Shown: positions 17,098 through 25,512 of the stretch, piece after piece
Layout of the letters: the number at the start of each line of letters is the position of its first letter
Position numbering within the stretch: the first letter of the stretch is position 1
Assembly (NCBI GenBank): GCA_002632265.1
Contig: NQOV01000018.1
Location: forward strand, 1 to 64,000
Direction: 5' to 3'
Length of the DNA: 64,000 nucleotides
Source: Rhodospirillaceae bacterium MC!
GTDB lineage: Bacteria > Pseudomonadota > Alphaproteobacteria > MC1
Program-made: the position numbers and the translations under genes
Notes under the pieces: model-generated
Seen by the model: only the letters and a program-made list of their open reading frames with translations
Databases searched by the model: none
Told to the model about the DNA's origin: nothing

Positions 17098-18468
17098 CTA
17101 TGCTTCCGTTTCTCCTGATACTTTCGATTTCAAGTGGGAAAGAACTCTTACTTTATCTTTATAATTGGCAAACTTAATTAATAAGCCTAAAATTATTGTG
17201 GCAACAAAGATGTAGATAGCAAGCTCGACGTATGAACGTCCCCAACCTTGTGTTTTAAGCATTTCGCCAATTACACCATTCCCAAGACTAGCACCTAAAT
17301 TAGATACAAAGTGGAAACCTACTAATAAGGCAGTACCTGCCATCACTTTATCGAATGATGCGAATACATATGATAACACAACAACGTTAAAGAAAGGATG
17401 TACAAATAATAACATTTGTTTAGCAATGATACTTGCTACAAGGCTTGGCATATAGCTACCGCCTGGGTTATAATCCTTTAACAGTGCCGCACAACCAAAG
17501 GCTAAGAAAGATAAACCATAACCTACTCCGACCAGCATTAAAGTTCTACTAGGGTTAAACTTTTTAATAATTTTTGAACAAACTGCCAATATGAATATCT
17601 GAATAATACGCAATGGTAAAGTAAGATAAGCATCAAACTTTAAACCATATGTTTGCATATTTTTGGGCCAAAAAGATAAAGAGTATCTTCCGATCTGTCC
17701 ATACTGGGCGAACACTACAACCATGGTAGTAATCGCAAAGAAAACTAATACGTAAAAACGTGGATTAGAAACTAATTTCTTTAAATCAGCCAGTTGAATC
17801 TTCTGTTTAGATGTGGATTTGGTATTTAAGCTGTCAAAAGCTTTCACTTTTAAAGTAAGTAATGTAATAAACATCCCTAAAGCTGACAAACTAGCTAAAT
17901 AAAATCCCCATATTGGATTAATAGTATACAACATGGTCAGAATAAAGCTCATAAGCAACCAAGCGGTAGAATTTGAAGCAGCAAGTTTATCAACTGTACC
18001 ACCGTGAGCTTCAATATAACGTCCTGTATATGTCCAAACTACACCACCTGCAGCGATGATCACGTAACCGAAGTATACACCACCCAATAAGCCTGCAAGA
18101 AAAAATCCAGTTGTAGTATGACTCTCTAAGAGAGGTTTATATACGAATTGAAAGAATGGGCCAGCTCCAAGACCACCAATGGCAATCGTTATTATAAAAC
18201 GGATACGCAGTTGGGTTTTATCCAACAACCAACCAAATAATGGCTTATAGAAAACCGCCACAAGGGTTTTCATCCCCAAGAGTTCCCCAATTTGTAGGGA
18301 ATTTAAGTGCATTTGTTTATCTAACCATATGGCGAATATTTGCGAGGCCAGTACGGCAAAGATAGAACAATGAAAAAACATTATTAAACAACCTTTTATG
18401 ACTGCCACTTTTTTCGAATCTAGTATCCCTTGTTCTTGTAGGGATTCTATACTATCATAATCACTCAT
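17098..18468 (-). CDS. LacY-like MFS oligosaccharide permease, array copy 5
   Basis: Array member of 456 residues, twelve helices, beginning MSDYDSIESLQEQGILD; the C-terminus is a few residues longer than in the other copies (KVSGETEA). It is the first of the five in genomic order along the minus strand and faces the divergent DNA methyltransferase gene. The conserved loop 2-3 block (YKPLFGWLLDKTQLR) and helix 11 block (GTALLVGFHFVSNLGAS) are intact. The leader stop overlaps its ATG (ATGA) and the RBS AAAGGAG lies in the leader end. Promoter with consensus hexamers and operator at 18614-18668. Confidence 0.85.
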   Translation of the reverse strand: MSDYDSIESLQEQGILDSKKVAVIKGCLIMFFHCSIFAVLASQIFAIWLDKQMHLNSLQIGELLGMKTLVAVFYKPLFGWLLDKTQLRIRFIITIAIGGLGAGPFFQFVYKPLLESHTTTGFFLAGLLGGVYFGYVIIAAGGVVWTYTGRYIEAHGGTVDKLAASNSTAWLLMSFILTMLYTINPIWGFYLASLSALGMFITLLTLKVKAFDSLNTKSTSKQKIQLADLKKLVSNPRFYVLVFFAITTMVVVFAQYGQIGRYSLSFWPKNMQTYGLKFDAYLTLPLRIIQIFILAVCSKIIKKFNPSRTLMLVGVGYGLSFLAFGCAALLKDYNPGGSYMPSLVASIIAKQMLLFVHPFFNVVVLSYVFASFDKVMAGTALLVGFHFVSNLGASLGNGVIGEMLKTQGWGRSYVELAIYIFVATIILGLLIKFANYKDKVRVLSHLKSKVSGETEA

Positions 18469-18584
18469 GATATTACTCCTTTATTTTTAATTTTATTATT
18501 TTTTTTAACTGTTTTTATATGAAGTCCAAAGCAATTTAAAAGTGTTGGCCTGCTATATGGTATATGTAAGAATGATTTTCTCAT
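18465..18584 (-). CDS. leader ORF coupled to MFS copy 5 (39 codons)
   Basis: ATG at 18584 with AAAGGATAATAAA upstream. Frame MRKSFLHIPYSRPTLLN..., ending KIKNKGVIS, TGA overlapping the permease ATG. About two thirds of residues match leader 4, and several base differences between the two are third-position changes, which hints that the frame has been kept. Confidence 0.65.
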   Translation of the reverse strand: MRKSFLHIPYSRPTLLNCFGLHIKTVKKNNKIKNKGVIS

Positions 18585-18613
18585 TTTATTATCCTTTATT
18601 TATTTTATTTAAA

Positions 18614-18668
18614 ACGTATACTTGTGTATACATAAACCTATTATATATTTATTTTAATATCATGTCAA
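18614..18668 (-). promoter_or_regulatory. consensus promoter and operator of MFS copy 5
   Basis: Minus strand TTGACA (18663-18668), 17-bp spacer with AAAATAAATA, TATAAT (18640-18645), 6 bp, operator ACGTATACTTGTGTATACAT (plus strand, 18614-18633). The -35 and -10 are perfect consensus. Confidence 0.8.
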
Positions 18669-18824
18669 GTAAAATATTAATTTAACTATTGTATACCTTT
18701 TGTAAAACAATATTTATCTACTAATAAAGCTATATTATATATATTAATTTAACGCTTGTTTTTATTGGTTTTATTTTTAGATTCTCAATATTAACATAAA
18801 AATCAGAATAATATTTATTGGTTC

Positions 18825-18854
18825 TTGACTAATTTCTATAGAAAATGTTACACT
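18825..18854 (+). promoter_or_regulatory. probable promoter of the DNA methyltransferase gene
   Basis: TTGACT (18825-18830), then TTACAC (18848-18853) after 17 bp or TACACT after 18 bp. The transcript would start near 18860, giving a short leader of about 30 nt without a good Shine-Dalgarno sequence. The 150 bp between this and the promoter of MFS copy 5 hold nothing else recognisable. Confidence 0.55.
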
Positions 18855-18889
18855 CATGTATATGAATTGTATCCTTAAATAAAACACGA

Positions 18890-20146
18890 ATGAGTATTCC
18901 AATGACTTTAATATTAAATGATTATTCCTATTCTGAATCTGTATTGGCGGAGATTTTATCTGTATCTAAAAAAGCATTGGTACATTTGGAAGATCAAGGG
19001 CAAATAAAATCAACCTTAAATCAAGATACAGGAAAAAAAGAATTTAATATTCATGATATCAAGCATATGGACGCCATACAAGACCTTTTAAATTCTACTC
19101 TACTGGAAGAATTAAAGGAAAAACCATGCAAGGAATTTACATCCATAGAACTTTTTGCGGGTGCTGGTGGTTTGGCTTTAGGGCTTGAAAATGCAGGGTT
19201 TAAGCATGTGTTATTAAATGAAATAGATCGCCATGCAACTAATACTTTAAAGCACAACCGCCCCCATTGGAACATCATTAATGACGATATTTCCCACATC
19301 GATTTCACTCCTTACAGAGATAAAATTGATTTAATTTCTGGTGGATTTCCTTGTCAATCATTTTCCTATGCAGGGAAGAAAAAAGGATTTGCAGACACAA
19401 GGGGAACTTTATTTTTTGAATTCGCAAGAGCTATCCAAGAAGTTCAACCTAAAATCTTACTGGGGGAAAACGTTAGAGGCTTAAAAACCCATGAGAATGG
19501 CGACACCTTAGAAACCATCAAAAACACCATAAAAGAATTGGGATACAGCCTAATAGAACCGCAAGTCTTAAAGGCCATTTACTATCGAGTACCGCAAAAA
19601 CGAGAGCGTTTATTTTTAATCGCCATTCGTAATGATCTAGTGGAGAAATCTGATTTTTCATGGCCTTCCAAACACAATAGAGTAATGACCTTAAAGGACG
19701 GCTTAAAGGCTGGAGAATTATTCAAAACAGATGTGGAAAAATCCGCAGGACAAACCTACCCACAACGCAAAAAAGAAATCATGGATTTAGTCCCTGCAGG
19801 TGGATACTGGAAAGATCTAAGCGATGAATTACAAAGGGAATACATGAAAGGAAGCTACTTCCTAGGCGGTGGTAAAACAGGAGTGGCTCGCCGTCTTTCA
19901 TGGTTCGAACCGTCCTTAACTTTAACTTGCTCCCCTGCTCAAAAACAAACGGAGAGATGTCATCCAGAAGAAACCAGACCGCTAACATATAAAGAATACG
20001 CAAGAATTCAAACATTTCCAGACGATTGGGAATTCCAAGGATCTTTAACCAACAAATACAAACAAATCGGCAACGCCGTACCAGTGAATCTATCCCATGC
20101 TGTTGGCTCAAGTATCGTCAGAATGCTAAATAAAATCTACGCCTAA
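18890..20146 (+). CDS. DNA (cytosine-5)-methyltransferase with N-terminal MerR-like segment
   Basis: Transfers methyl from SAM to cytosine C5 in DNA. The 418 residues contain all core motifs: I FAGAGGLALGLENAGF (~89-104), IV GGFPCQSFSYAG with catalytic Cys155, VI GENVRGL (~192-198), VIII QKRERLFLIAIR (~235-246), IX in RPLTYKEYARIQTFPDDW and X QIGNAVPV near the end. The target-recognition part lies between VIII and IX (including TLTCSPAQKQTERCHP). The first ~65 residues are not part of the catalytic fold and look like a MerR-type winged helix (LAEILSVSKKALVHLEDQGQI). The start lacks a strong RBS; a second ATG 12 nt later is possible. No restriction endonuclease is adjacent, so it is solitary here. 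It splits the carbohydrate region. Confidence 0.9.
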   Translation: MSIPMTLILNDYSYSESVLAEILSVSKKALVHLEDQGQIKSTLNQDTGKKEFNIHDIKHMDAIQDLLNSTLLEELKEKPCKEFTSIELFAGAGGLALGLENAGFKHVLLNEIDRHATNTLKHNRPHWNIINDDISHIDFTPYRDKIDLISGGFPCQSFSYAGKKKGFADTRGTLFFEFARAIQEVQPKILLGENVRGLKTHENGDTLETIKNTIKELGYSLIEPQVLKAIYYRVPQKRERLFLIAIRNDLVEKSDFSWPSKHNRVMTLKDGLKAGELFKTDVEKSAGQTYPQRKKEIMDLVPAGGYWKDLSDELQREYMKGSYFLGGGKTGVARRLSWFEPSLTLTCSPAQKQTERCHPEETRPLTYKEYARIQTFPDDWEFQGSLTNKYKQIGNAVPVNLSHAVGSSIVRMLNKIYA

Positions 20147-20256
20147 TTTCTCGCTCTTGATATTCTCGCTTAAAATATAGTATATACGATCAACTAAATT
20201 TTATGCGACAATAATACGAGCAATACGAATAGAACAAATAACTAGAGAAACCAACA

Positions 20257-20299
20257 GACAAAAAACAACGACAATAAGTGCTTTTTCACAGTCCTTTAA
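20257..20299. repeat. dispersed ~43-bp repeat, copy 1
   Basis: This stretch, ending CTTTTTCACAGTCCTTTAAT, matches 25888-25933 (ending TTTTTTCACAGCCCTTAAAT) at about 35 of 43 positions. Here it lies directly after the stop codon of the heparinase-like gene, between two converging genes. The 110 bp before it hold nothing recognised, and no other terminator is seen. Confidence 0.5.
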
Positions 20300-22501
20300 T
20301 TACTTAAATGTTACCGCAGAGCTATTAGTATCAATAACAATAGTTTCATTGCCTAGATTGACTGTTACGATATTTTCGCTTGTTGTGATGTTAGTTGGTG
20401 TACCTTTTTCACAAGAGGCGATTACTAGATGATCTTTAGTGTTTGGAAGTTTCCATTCCATATGATAAACATCTTCACGAGCGTCAGAAGTTACTTTCTC
20501 GCCGTGGGTTTTATCTTGATCATAGCCGAAAACTATTGTGGGTTTAACATCCTGATGACTGTGTAAATTAAGTGTATAAGATAAATCTTTCTCTCTTAAA
20601 TTAACCTTATTATTATCTTCTTTACTCTCTAAATGCGAGTGAAGACGCCATTCTATAGACTGTTGCTCTTGTAAGCTTATGTGATCACAGATAATTAACC
20701 CTTTATCTTGAACTAAAATGATATTACGAATGAATTTTTCGCTCTTTTCATAGGCATTAGATAAATCCAATTGAACGAAATAATAAGAAGAGCTTGATTT
20801 TTCTTGTAATAATTTAGCGGTAGCAGATTCATTATTTAAGATCTGCCCTACTCCGCCAAGTAATGGCAAGTTATGGGCTTGAGTTGTGCGTGTCCATTCC
20901 TTATGATGTCCACTGCCGAACTTATAGCCGTAACTACCTGTAGGCGATAGAATACCGATTCCTGAATCAACAAAAGCAAAATTCCCTTGATCGCCGTGTC
21001 TGTGTGAGCTATTACCGAATCTACTAGCTCTAAAATAAAGCTCTTGACTATCTAAAACCGCTTTACCGTATCCTGCAAAGGCGTAATATTTATGATAATC
21101 ACGTGTGCGTTCCATATCTTTATTGTTGGCGTTTTCTGCGGATTTTTTTGATGCGTCCAGCTGTTTTACAGTAGGAACAACGTCTAATAAGTGCAATTTA
21201 TACCAATCTATGGCATTTTCTAGCTCTTGCGATATTTGTTTTGCCTGCTTATCGCCAAATCTATCGGCGTATATTCTAAGAGGATTTTGAGCGAAGAAAC
21301 CGGGCCATTCATCGCCCTCACGTTTACACCAAAAACCATCGCCGAACGGGTGAATGTCATTGTTATTAGCTAGGAAATCCACAGCGAAATTGTGATAATT
21401 CTTATAAAATGAATGATTATAGAATGAAAAATCGCTCAATCTTTCCACACTTAAGAAGAATGGATGTGTCCACTTACTATAAGAAGATGAATAGAAACAA
21501 CCCTCTGCCCAACTGCCGTCATTTCCGCCATAAAATGGTAATACGCCTCTATAAATCATTAGCGAATAATTTAACCAACGTTCGCAGACTGACACTTCGA
21601 ATTCCTTATGCAAAGCCAAAGCGGCCACGCCTAAATATGCGGGCAATCTTGAAGTGTGAGAGTGGCCTGGGAATTGTTTAAACATATCTTGTTCCAAACG
21701 TTCTTCCAACTGATAACCAATACGGATCAGCATAGGACGGATGAAACCCTTTTCGCTTTCGTTTAATAAGGGCGAAAGCCAATGATATGCTAAAAATAAA
21801 TTACGAGATAAAGACAAACCCACTTCATCGCCCCAAGTACAAGGACGCAACAAAGACGCAGGACCTTCAGGACTCCATTCGGCTAAGCGTAAAAGTAACT
21901 TGATAGCGGTCTCGCCATACTCTTTTTCGCCCCAAATTTTATAAAGAATAGTTGCGGCCATCAAATCCCTATCGATCCATTCACGTACATTAGTTATAGC
22001 CGTTCTTTTGCCCTCTTCTTCGCCTCTTCTGTAGTGTGCTTGATAGCTAATTTTATCTAGATTTACCTTAGAAGCAGTAGTTTTAAACTTCTCGTAAGCG
22101 TCCTGCGAATGTTCTTTAACTATGTTGATATCTTCATCAAAATACATTAGAAATTGATCTCGCCCTTTTGCCATATCAAATAGTTCTTTTGCTGTTGGTG
22201 GCAAATAATTTTCCGAAGTGTTATCTACGCTAAAGCTAAGCCATTCGGAAGTTTGATTTTTTGAATCAGTTACTCGCCATTGATAGTCCCCCATATCCAA
22301 CTTAGATGTAAGTTGAAAAGGCGAGCAAATATCCTTATGTTCCACATGATATGTTTTACTGGCATTTTGAATTTCTATTGTATACACATCTTCGAATTTT
22401 TCTTGCGGCCAATTAAAACTTGGTGGATTGATTTTAGTTATTTCTTTATCTGTTGGAGAAACAAACACTTGAAAATCATGGGTTCTTTCTAATTTTAACA
22501 T
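20300..22501 (-). CDS. DUF4962/heparinase II/III-like polysaccharide lyase
   Basis: Probable beta-eliminating lyase (or related enzyme) acting on uronate-containing saccharides. Of 733 residues, ~20-100 form an FN3-like domain starting with PPSFNWPQ, ~100-440 an alpha/alpha toroid of the DUF4962/heparinase II N-terminal type (LLRLAEWSPEGP, CTWGDEVGLSLSRN, FPGHSHTSRLPAYLG), and ~470-733 the beta-sandwich heparinase II/III C-terminal domain. The latter carries the family signature SHRHGDQGNF at ~499-508 and GSGHHKEWTR at ~529-538, holding the His residues used for catalysis or metal binding. There is no signal peptide, so it acts on imported oligosaccharides. It is 102 bp downstream of the acetyltransferase gene on the same strand and probably cotranscribed. 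Substrate (glycosaminoglycan-like or algal-like) is undecided. Confidence 0.8.
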   Translation of the reverse strand: MLKLERTHDFQVFVSPTDKEITKINPPSFNWPQEKFEDVYTIEIQNASKTYHVEHKDICSPFQLTSKLDMGDYQWRVTDSKNQTSEWLSFSVDNTSENYLPPTAKELFDMAKGRDQFLMYFDEDINIVKEHSQDAYEKFKTTASKVNLDKISYQAHYRRGEEEGKRTAITNVREWIDRDLMAATILYKIWGEKEYGETAIKLLLRLAEWSPEGPASLLRPCTWGDEVGLSLSRNLFLAYHWLSPLLNESEKGFIRPMLIRIGYQLEERLEQDMFKQFPGHSHTSRLPAYLGVAALALHKEFEVSVCERWLNYSLMIYRGVLPFYGGNDGSWAEGCFYSSSYSKWTHPFFLSVERLSDFSFYNHSFYKNYHNFAVDFLANNNDIHPFGDGFWCKREGDEWPGFFAQNPLRIYADRFGDKQAKQISQELENAIDWYKLHLLDVVPTVKQLDASKKSAENANNKDMERTRDYHKYYAFAGYGKAVLDSQELYFRASRFGNSSHRHGDQGNFAFVDSGIGILSPTGSYGYKFGSGHHKEWTRTTQAHNLPLLGGVGQILNNESATAKLLQEKSSSSYYFVQLDLSNAYEKSEKFIRNIILVQDKGLIICDHISLQEQQSIEWRLHSHLESKEDNNKVNLREKDLSYTLNLHSHQDVKPTIVFGYDQDKTHGEKVTSDAREDVYHMEWKLPNTKDHLVIASCEKGTPTNITTSENIVTVNLGNETIVIDTNSSAVTFK

Positions 22502-22603
22502 ATTACTTTACTTTCTTTATAATTATCTTAAGAGGATGATGAGCGAAAACATACTTTAATTTAGCTAATTTTACACGCCACTTTACTATTTTTTTAATCC
22601 AGA

Positions 22604-23149
22604 TTAGTTTTTAATCCAGTTATACTTACCTGTTTTAGGATCAATATGACCAATAACTTTAGCAGGACTTCCTGCCACAATAGAGTACGGTTCTGTGCTT
22701 TTAGTTACGACAGAGTTAGCACATACAAGCGTAGCTTTTCCTATTGTGATCCCTGGTGTGATTACCACTCCAGCGGTTAACCATACGCCGTCTTCTATGG
22801 TAACTTTACCATCTACAAGGGAAGTTCTATCACTAAAATAATCTGTAGTAGGATCATATAAATGATTTGAGGCTACGATAGAAACATGCGGGCCAATTAA
22901 AACATTCTTGCCGATAATCACATCGCCATTCACATATGAGTATATCCCCACATAAGAATTTTCGCCAATTTGATTACCTTTTATTCGCACAATTGATCCA
23001 GGAGCAATCCTTACTTTAGGATTAGTAAAGCCCATGATTTTGGCTCTAGTGTTATCATCTTCGAAATTGCCACTCTGTGTCATATATAGAGTGAATTTTC
23101 TGAATTCTTCTTCGGTTAACTCACCACCGAATTGCTTTTGTACAGACAT
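22604..23149 (-). CDS. hexapeptide-repeat O-acetyltransferase (MaaA/LacA-like)
   Basis: Left-handed beta-helix acyltransferase, 181 residues from the chosen start. The imperfect hexapeptide repeats run from ~60 to ~165 (IGENSYVGIYSYVNGDVIIG, VTIEDGVWLTAGVVITPG, ITIGKATLVCANSVVTK). The catalytic His is in SNHLYDP and the ending SIVAGSPAKVIGHID is typical of sugar O-acetyltransferases using acetyl-CoA. I prefer the ATG at 23149 to one 57 bp upstream because the beta-helix N-cap starts soon after and the earlier stretch is AT-rich leader. Role inferred as acetylation of an imported or released sugar to prevent futile use or toxicity. Promoter at 23233-23261. Confidence 0.8.
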   Translation of the reverse strand: MSVQKQFGGELTEEEFRKFTLYMTQSGNFEDDNTRAKIMGFTNPKVRIAPGSIVRIKGNQIGENSYVGIYSYVNGDVIIGKNVLIGPHVSIVASNHLYDPTTDYFSDRTSLVDGKVTIEDGVWLTAGVVITPGITIGKATLVCANSVVTKSTEPYSIVAGSPAKVIGHIDPKTGKYNWIKN

Positions 23150-23232
23150 ATTTAGAGTTCTTTCTTTATTTGTATCTAAAGAGTTAATTAAATATACATG
23201 AATCAATAGATATTCTATTAATCATATAAATA

Positions 23233-23261
23233 ATGATATCATTTTTTTATCTAAAAGTCAA
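23233..23261 (-). promoter_or_regulatory. promoter of the acetyltransferase-lyase unit
   Basis: Minus strand TTGACT (23256-23261), 17-bp spacer, TATCAT (23233-23238), followed by ATATGATTAAT. The arrangement and the ATATGATTAAT segment match the SSS promoter at 4289-4327, pointing to a common regulator. The palindrome AATGATATCATT (23232-23243) covers the -10. Confidence 0.65.
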
Positions 23262-23379
23262 AGCAAAAAATGTAAAGCTTTGAATTTACATTAATAAACA
23301 TTAAATATTAATTGTAGGATCATATCTTATTATCCTATCAATACTTGAACTTACTAATGGCTAGAATTTTATATATATA

Positions 23380-23437
23380 AAAGGAAAACACACATTTATT
23401 AATAACTTTAAATTATATTAAATGTGCGTTTTCCTTT
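23380..23437. terminator. terminator of SSS symporter 2
   Basis: Nineteen-bp stem with one mismatch: AAAGGAAAACACACATTTA (23380-23398) and its complement at 23419-23437, 20-nt loop. It follows the stop of the symporter gene on the minus strand. Confidence 0.7.
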
Positions 23438-23469
23438 GTTGTTATGTGTAAATTAGTTATATACTTATA

Positions 23470-25239
23470 CTAACTTTTCACTTTAATATCGTCAGTTATT
23501 TTTCTTTGTGCTTTGATTAGGATAAATCCAATTAAAGCCAACATACCACCGATGATGATGAACAGTCCTCTACCCCACATTGGATTAGGAACAAAGATCA
23601 ACAATGAAACAAAAGCCCCACCTGCTAGTAACATTTTACCAAGAACAGAGTTTTGTTTATTATCCATTTCGATACTTAACGGAGTATCTTCTACAACCAC
23701 TTCGGTATCAGTATTTTCAAAGAACTTCTCAATTTCTGCTTTTCTGTATCCTACAGGTTCTTTATAGAAGAAATGTGTTATACAGAAGAAAGGAAGAGTA
23801 ATACAAGTATGCCCAATTACGCCACATGTTACAGATTTTGTTTCTGAAAATTCTCTTGCACTAAGAGTAATTCCTAGAACATGCTTAAAGAATTCTGGTG
23901 TAATAACAATGTAGATCAATGCTGATACACAAATACCTACAAGAATTGTTCCCCAACCTGCCCAATCTGGTGTTCTACGAACGAAAAAGCACATGATAGA
24001 CGGTATCAGAATTGGGAAACCAACCAAAGTACCAACTAACATCATCAGATCGAATAAGCCGAATTGTTTCAAGCTTGTTAAGAATAAAGCCGATAAAATG
24101 ATCACAACCCCAAAGAACGCTGTTAAGATTTGACTCATTCTCATTAGGTTTTTCTCTGAAGTATCCTTACAGAAGTAAGGTTCATATACACATTTTAAGA
24201 CAATACCAGCATTTCTGTTTAACGCTGAATCCATAGATGACATAGTAGCAGCAAACATCGCCGCAAGCATTAAGCCAACCATACCCACAGGCATTTCTTT
24301 TTTAACGAAAATATAATAGGTAGCGTCTGTAATTTTTTTGCCTAAACCGTGGATATTCCAAGTTGATGTATCGCCATAATTACCAGCCACATAATAGGCA
24401 GGTAAGAACCAAATTAGCGGACCTAAACAACTTAAACCACAAGCCAATAAAGCGGCTTTTCTTGCGTGGTTTGTATCTTTAGCGGCGATGAATCTATATG
24501 AATCCACCATGTTATTAGTACTAAAGAATTGTTTTATGAAGATCAATAACGACCATGCCACAAATAAATAAGCATGACTGTATCCGCTACCCATTACATG
24601 ATGACCTACAGGCAAGCCTTTATTTAATAGATTACTAACACCGCCTGATTTCCAAATTGCAACCATTGCGGTTACAAATGTCATTACGGTAATTAAGATC
24701 ATTTGTAGAACGTCCGAGGCGATAACCGCCCAACTTCCGCCAACCAATGACATCAATAACACGATCGAACCTGTTGCGATAATTGTAACATTTAACGGTA
24801 AATCTACCACCGCACTGGTGAACACTGCTAAACCGTTTAACCAAATACCTGCTTGTAATACACTCACTGGGATATTTGCCCATGTGAATACTTGCTCATT
24901 CACTTTACCAAATCGTAATCTGATACCTTGTACTGGACTAATTACTCGCATTTGGCGAGCTTTTGCCGCAAAGAATAAATAGTTACAGAAGTAACCTGTG
25001 GCATTGGCAAAGAATACAATTCCCACCGACATACCATCTTGTAAGGCTTTACCCATTAAGCCAGTGAATGTCATGGCACTTAAAGCCATCATAAATGCGG
25101 TAGATCCTACCATCCACCATAGCATTCTACCACCACCACGGAAGTATTCACTTGTCGAACCTGCGGCACTTCTAAAAGCCCAACCTAAAACGGCTAGGAA
25201 TCCAAAATATACCAATACAACTAAAATATCAACACTCAT
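23470..25239 (-). CDS. sodium:solute symporter (SSS family), paralogue 2
   Basis: A 589-residue paralogue of the symporter at 4497-6254, almost collinear and highly similar: EYFRGGGRMLWWMVGSTAF, FAATMSSMDSALNRNAG and the C-terminal EDTPLSI-x-MDN are shared. The start is clear: AAGGAG lies 8 nt before ATG, with the next gene far away. About 13-14 membrane helices; cytoplasmic membrane. The two differ most in the loops around residues 200-215 and in the last 40 residues. Long leader of about 240 nt from the promoter at 25475-25512, with a further palindrome at 25306-25331. Substrate unknown; a monosaccharide or uronate product of the locus is plausible. Confidence 0.9.
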   Translation of the reverse strand: MSVDILVVLVYFGFLAVLGWAFRSAAGSTSEYFRGGGRMLWWMVGSTAFMMALSAMTFTGLMGKALQDGMSVGIVFFANATGYFCNYLFFAAKARQMRVISPVQGIRLRFGKVNEQVFTWANIPVSVLQAGIWLNGLAVFTSAVVDLPLNVTIIATGSIVLLMSLVGGSWAVIASDVLQMILITVMTFVTAMVAIWKSGGVSNLLNKGLPVGHHVMGSGYSHAYLFVAWSLLIFIKQFFSTNNMVDSYRFIAAKDTNHARKAALLACGLSCLGPLIWFLPAYYVAGNYGDTSTWNIHGLGKKITDATYYIFVKKEMPVGMVGLMLAAMFAATMSSMDSALNRNAGIVLKCVYEPYFCKDTSEKNLMRMSQILTAFFGVVIILSALFLTSLKQFGLFDLMMLVGTLVGFPILIPSIMCFFVRRTPDWAGWGTILVGICVSALIYIVITPEFFKHVLGITLSAREFSETKSVTCGVIGHTCITLPFFCITHFFYKEPVGYRKAEIEKFFENTDTEVVVEDTPLSIEMDNKQNSVLGKMLLAGGAFVSLLIFVPNPMWGRGLFIIIGGMLALIGFILIKAQRKITDDIKVKS

Positions 25240-25305
25240 GTGAGTATCTCCTTGTTTTTGTTTTTTATGTTTATATGTAATAGTTAAATTATTCTTATAA
25301 ATTTA

Positions 25306-25331
25306 TATATACCATTTTATGATGGTATATA
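25306..25331. promoter_or_regulatory. perfect palindrome in the SSS2 leader
   Basis: TATATACCAT (25306-25315), 6-bp centre, ATGGTATATA (25322-25331). It may be an operator for a nearer promoter (a weak TTGTAA-N17-TTATAT lies just upstream on the minus strand) or a leader hairpin. ATGGTATA also occurs before the first SSS gene (~3690). Confidence 0.5.
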
Positions 25332-25474
25332 ATTTTATATAAAAATTCTTTACAAATAACTATCGTTTTAAAGAAGAATTTATCTTGAAATTATTCTCTA
25401 TCCTTAGACGATCTCTTAATTCAAATAATATGATACAAACTGATATACAGAAATGAAATCAATTTAATTGATCG

Positions 25475-25512
25475 TATGAATAGATCATAACAATCATTTA
25501 CTAGAAAGTCAA
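25475..25512 (-). promoter_or_regulatory. promoter with overlapping operator for SSS symporter 2
   Basis: Minus strand TTGACT (25507-25512), 17-bp spacer, TATGAT (25484-25489) inside TATGA-N5-TCATA (25475-25489). The sequence TATGAT-x4-TCATA-x-GAT-x-AATTAA is shared with the promoter of SSS symporter 1. Confidence 0.7.

Noticed and set aside
10497-18468. Calling the permeases lactose permeases
   Set aside because: The overall LacY resemblance is clear by eye, but the key LacY residues (Glu126, Arg144, His322, Glu325) are not evidently conserved, so the substrate is left open.
11846-18584. Conservation of the LKNKG ending as evidence for a functional leader peptide
   Set aside because: Those codons are also the permease ribosome-binding site (AAAAATAAAGGAG), so DNA-level constraint alone explains that part. 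Only the N-terminal similarity speaks for the peptide.
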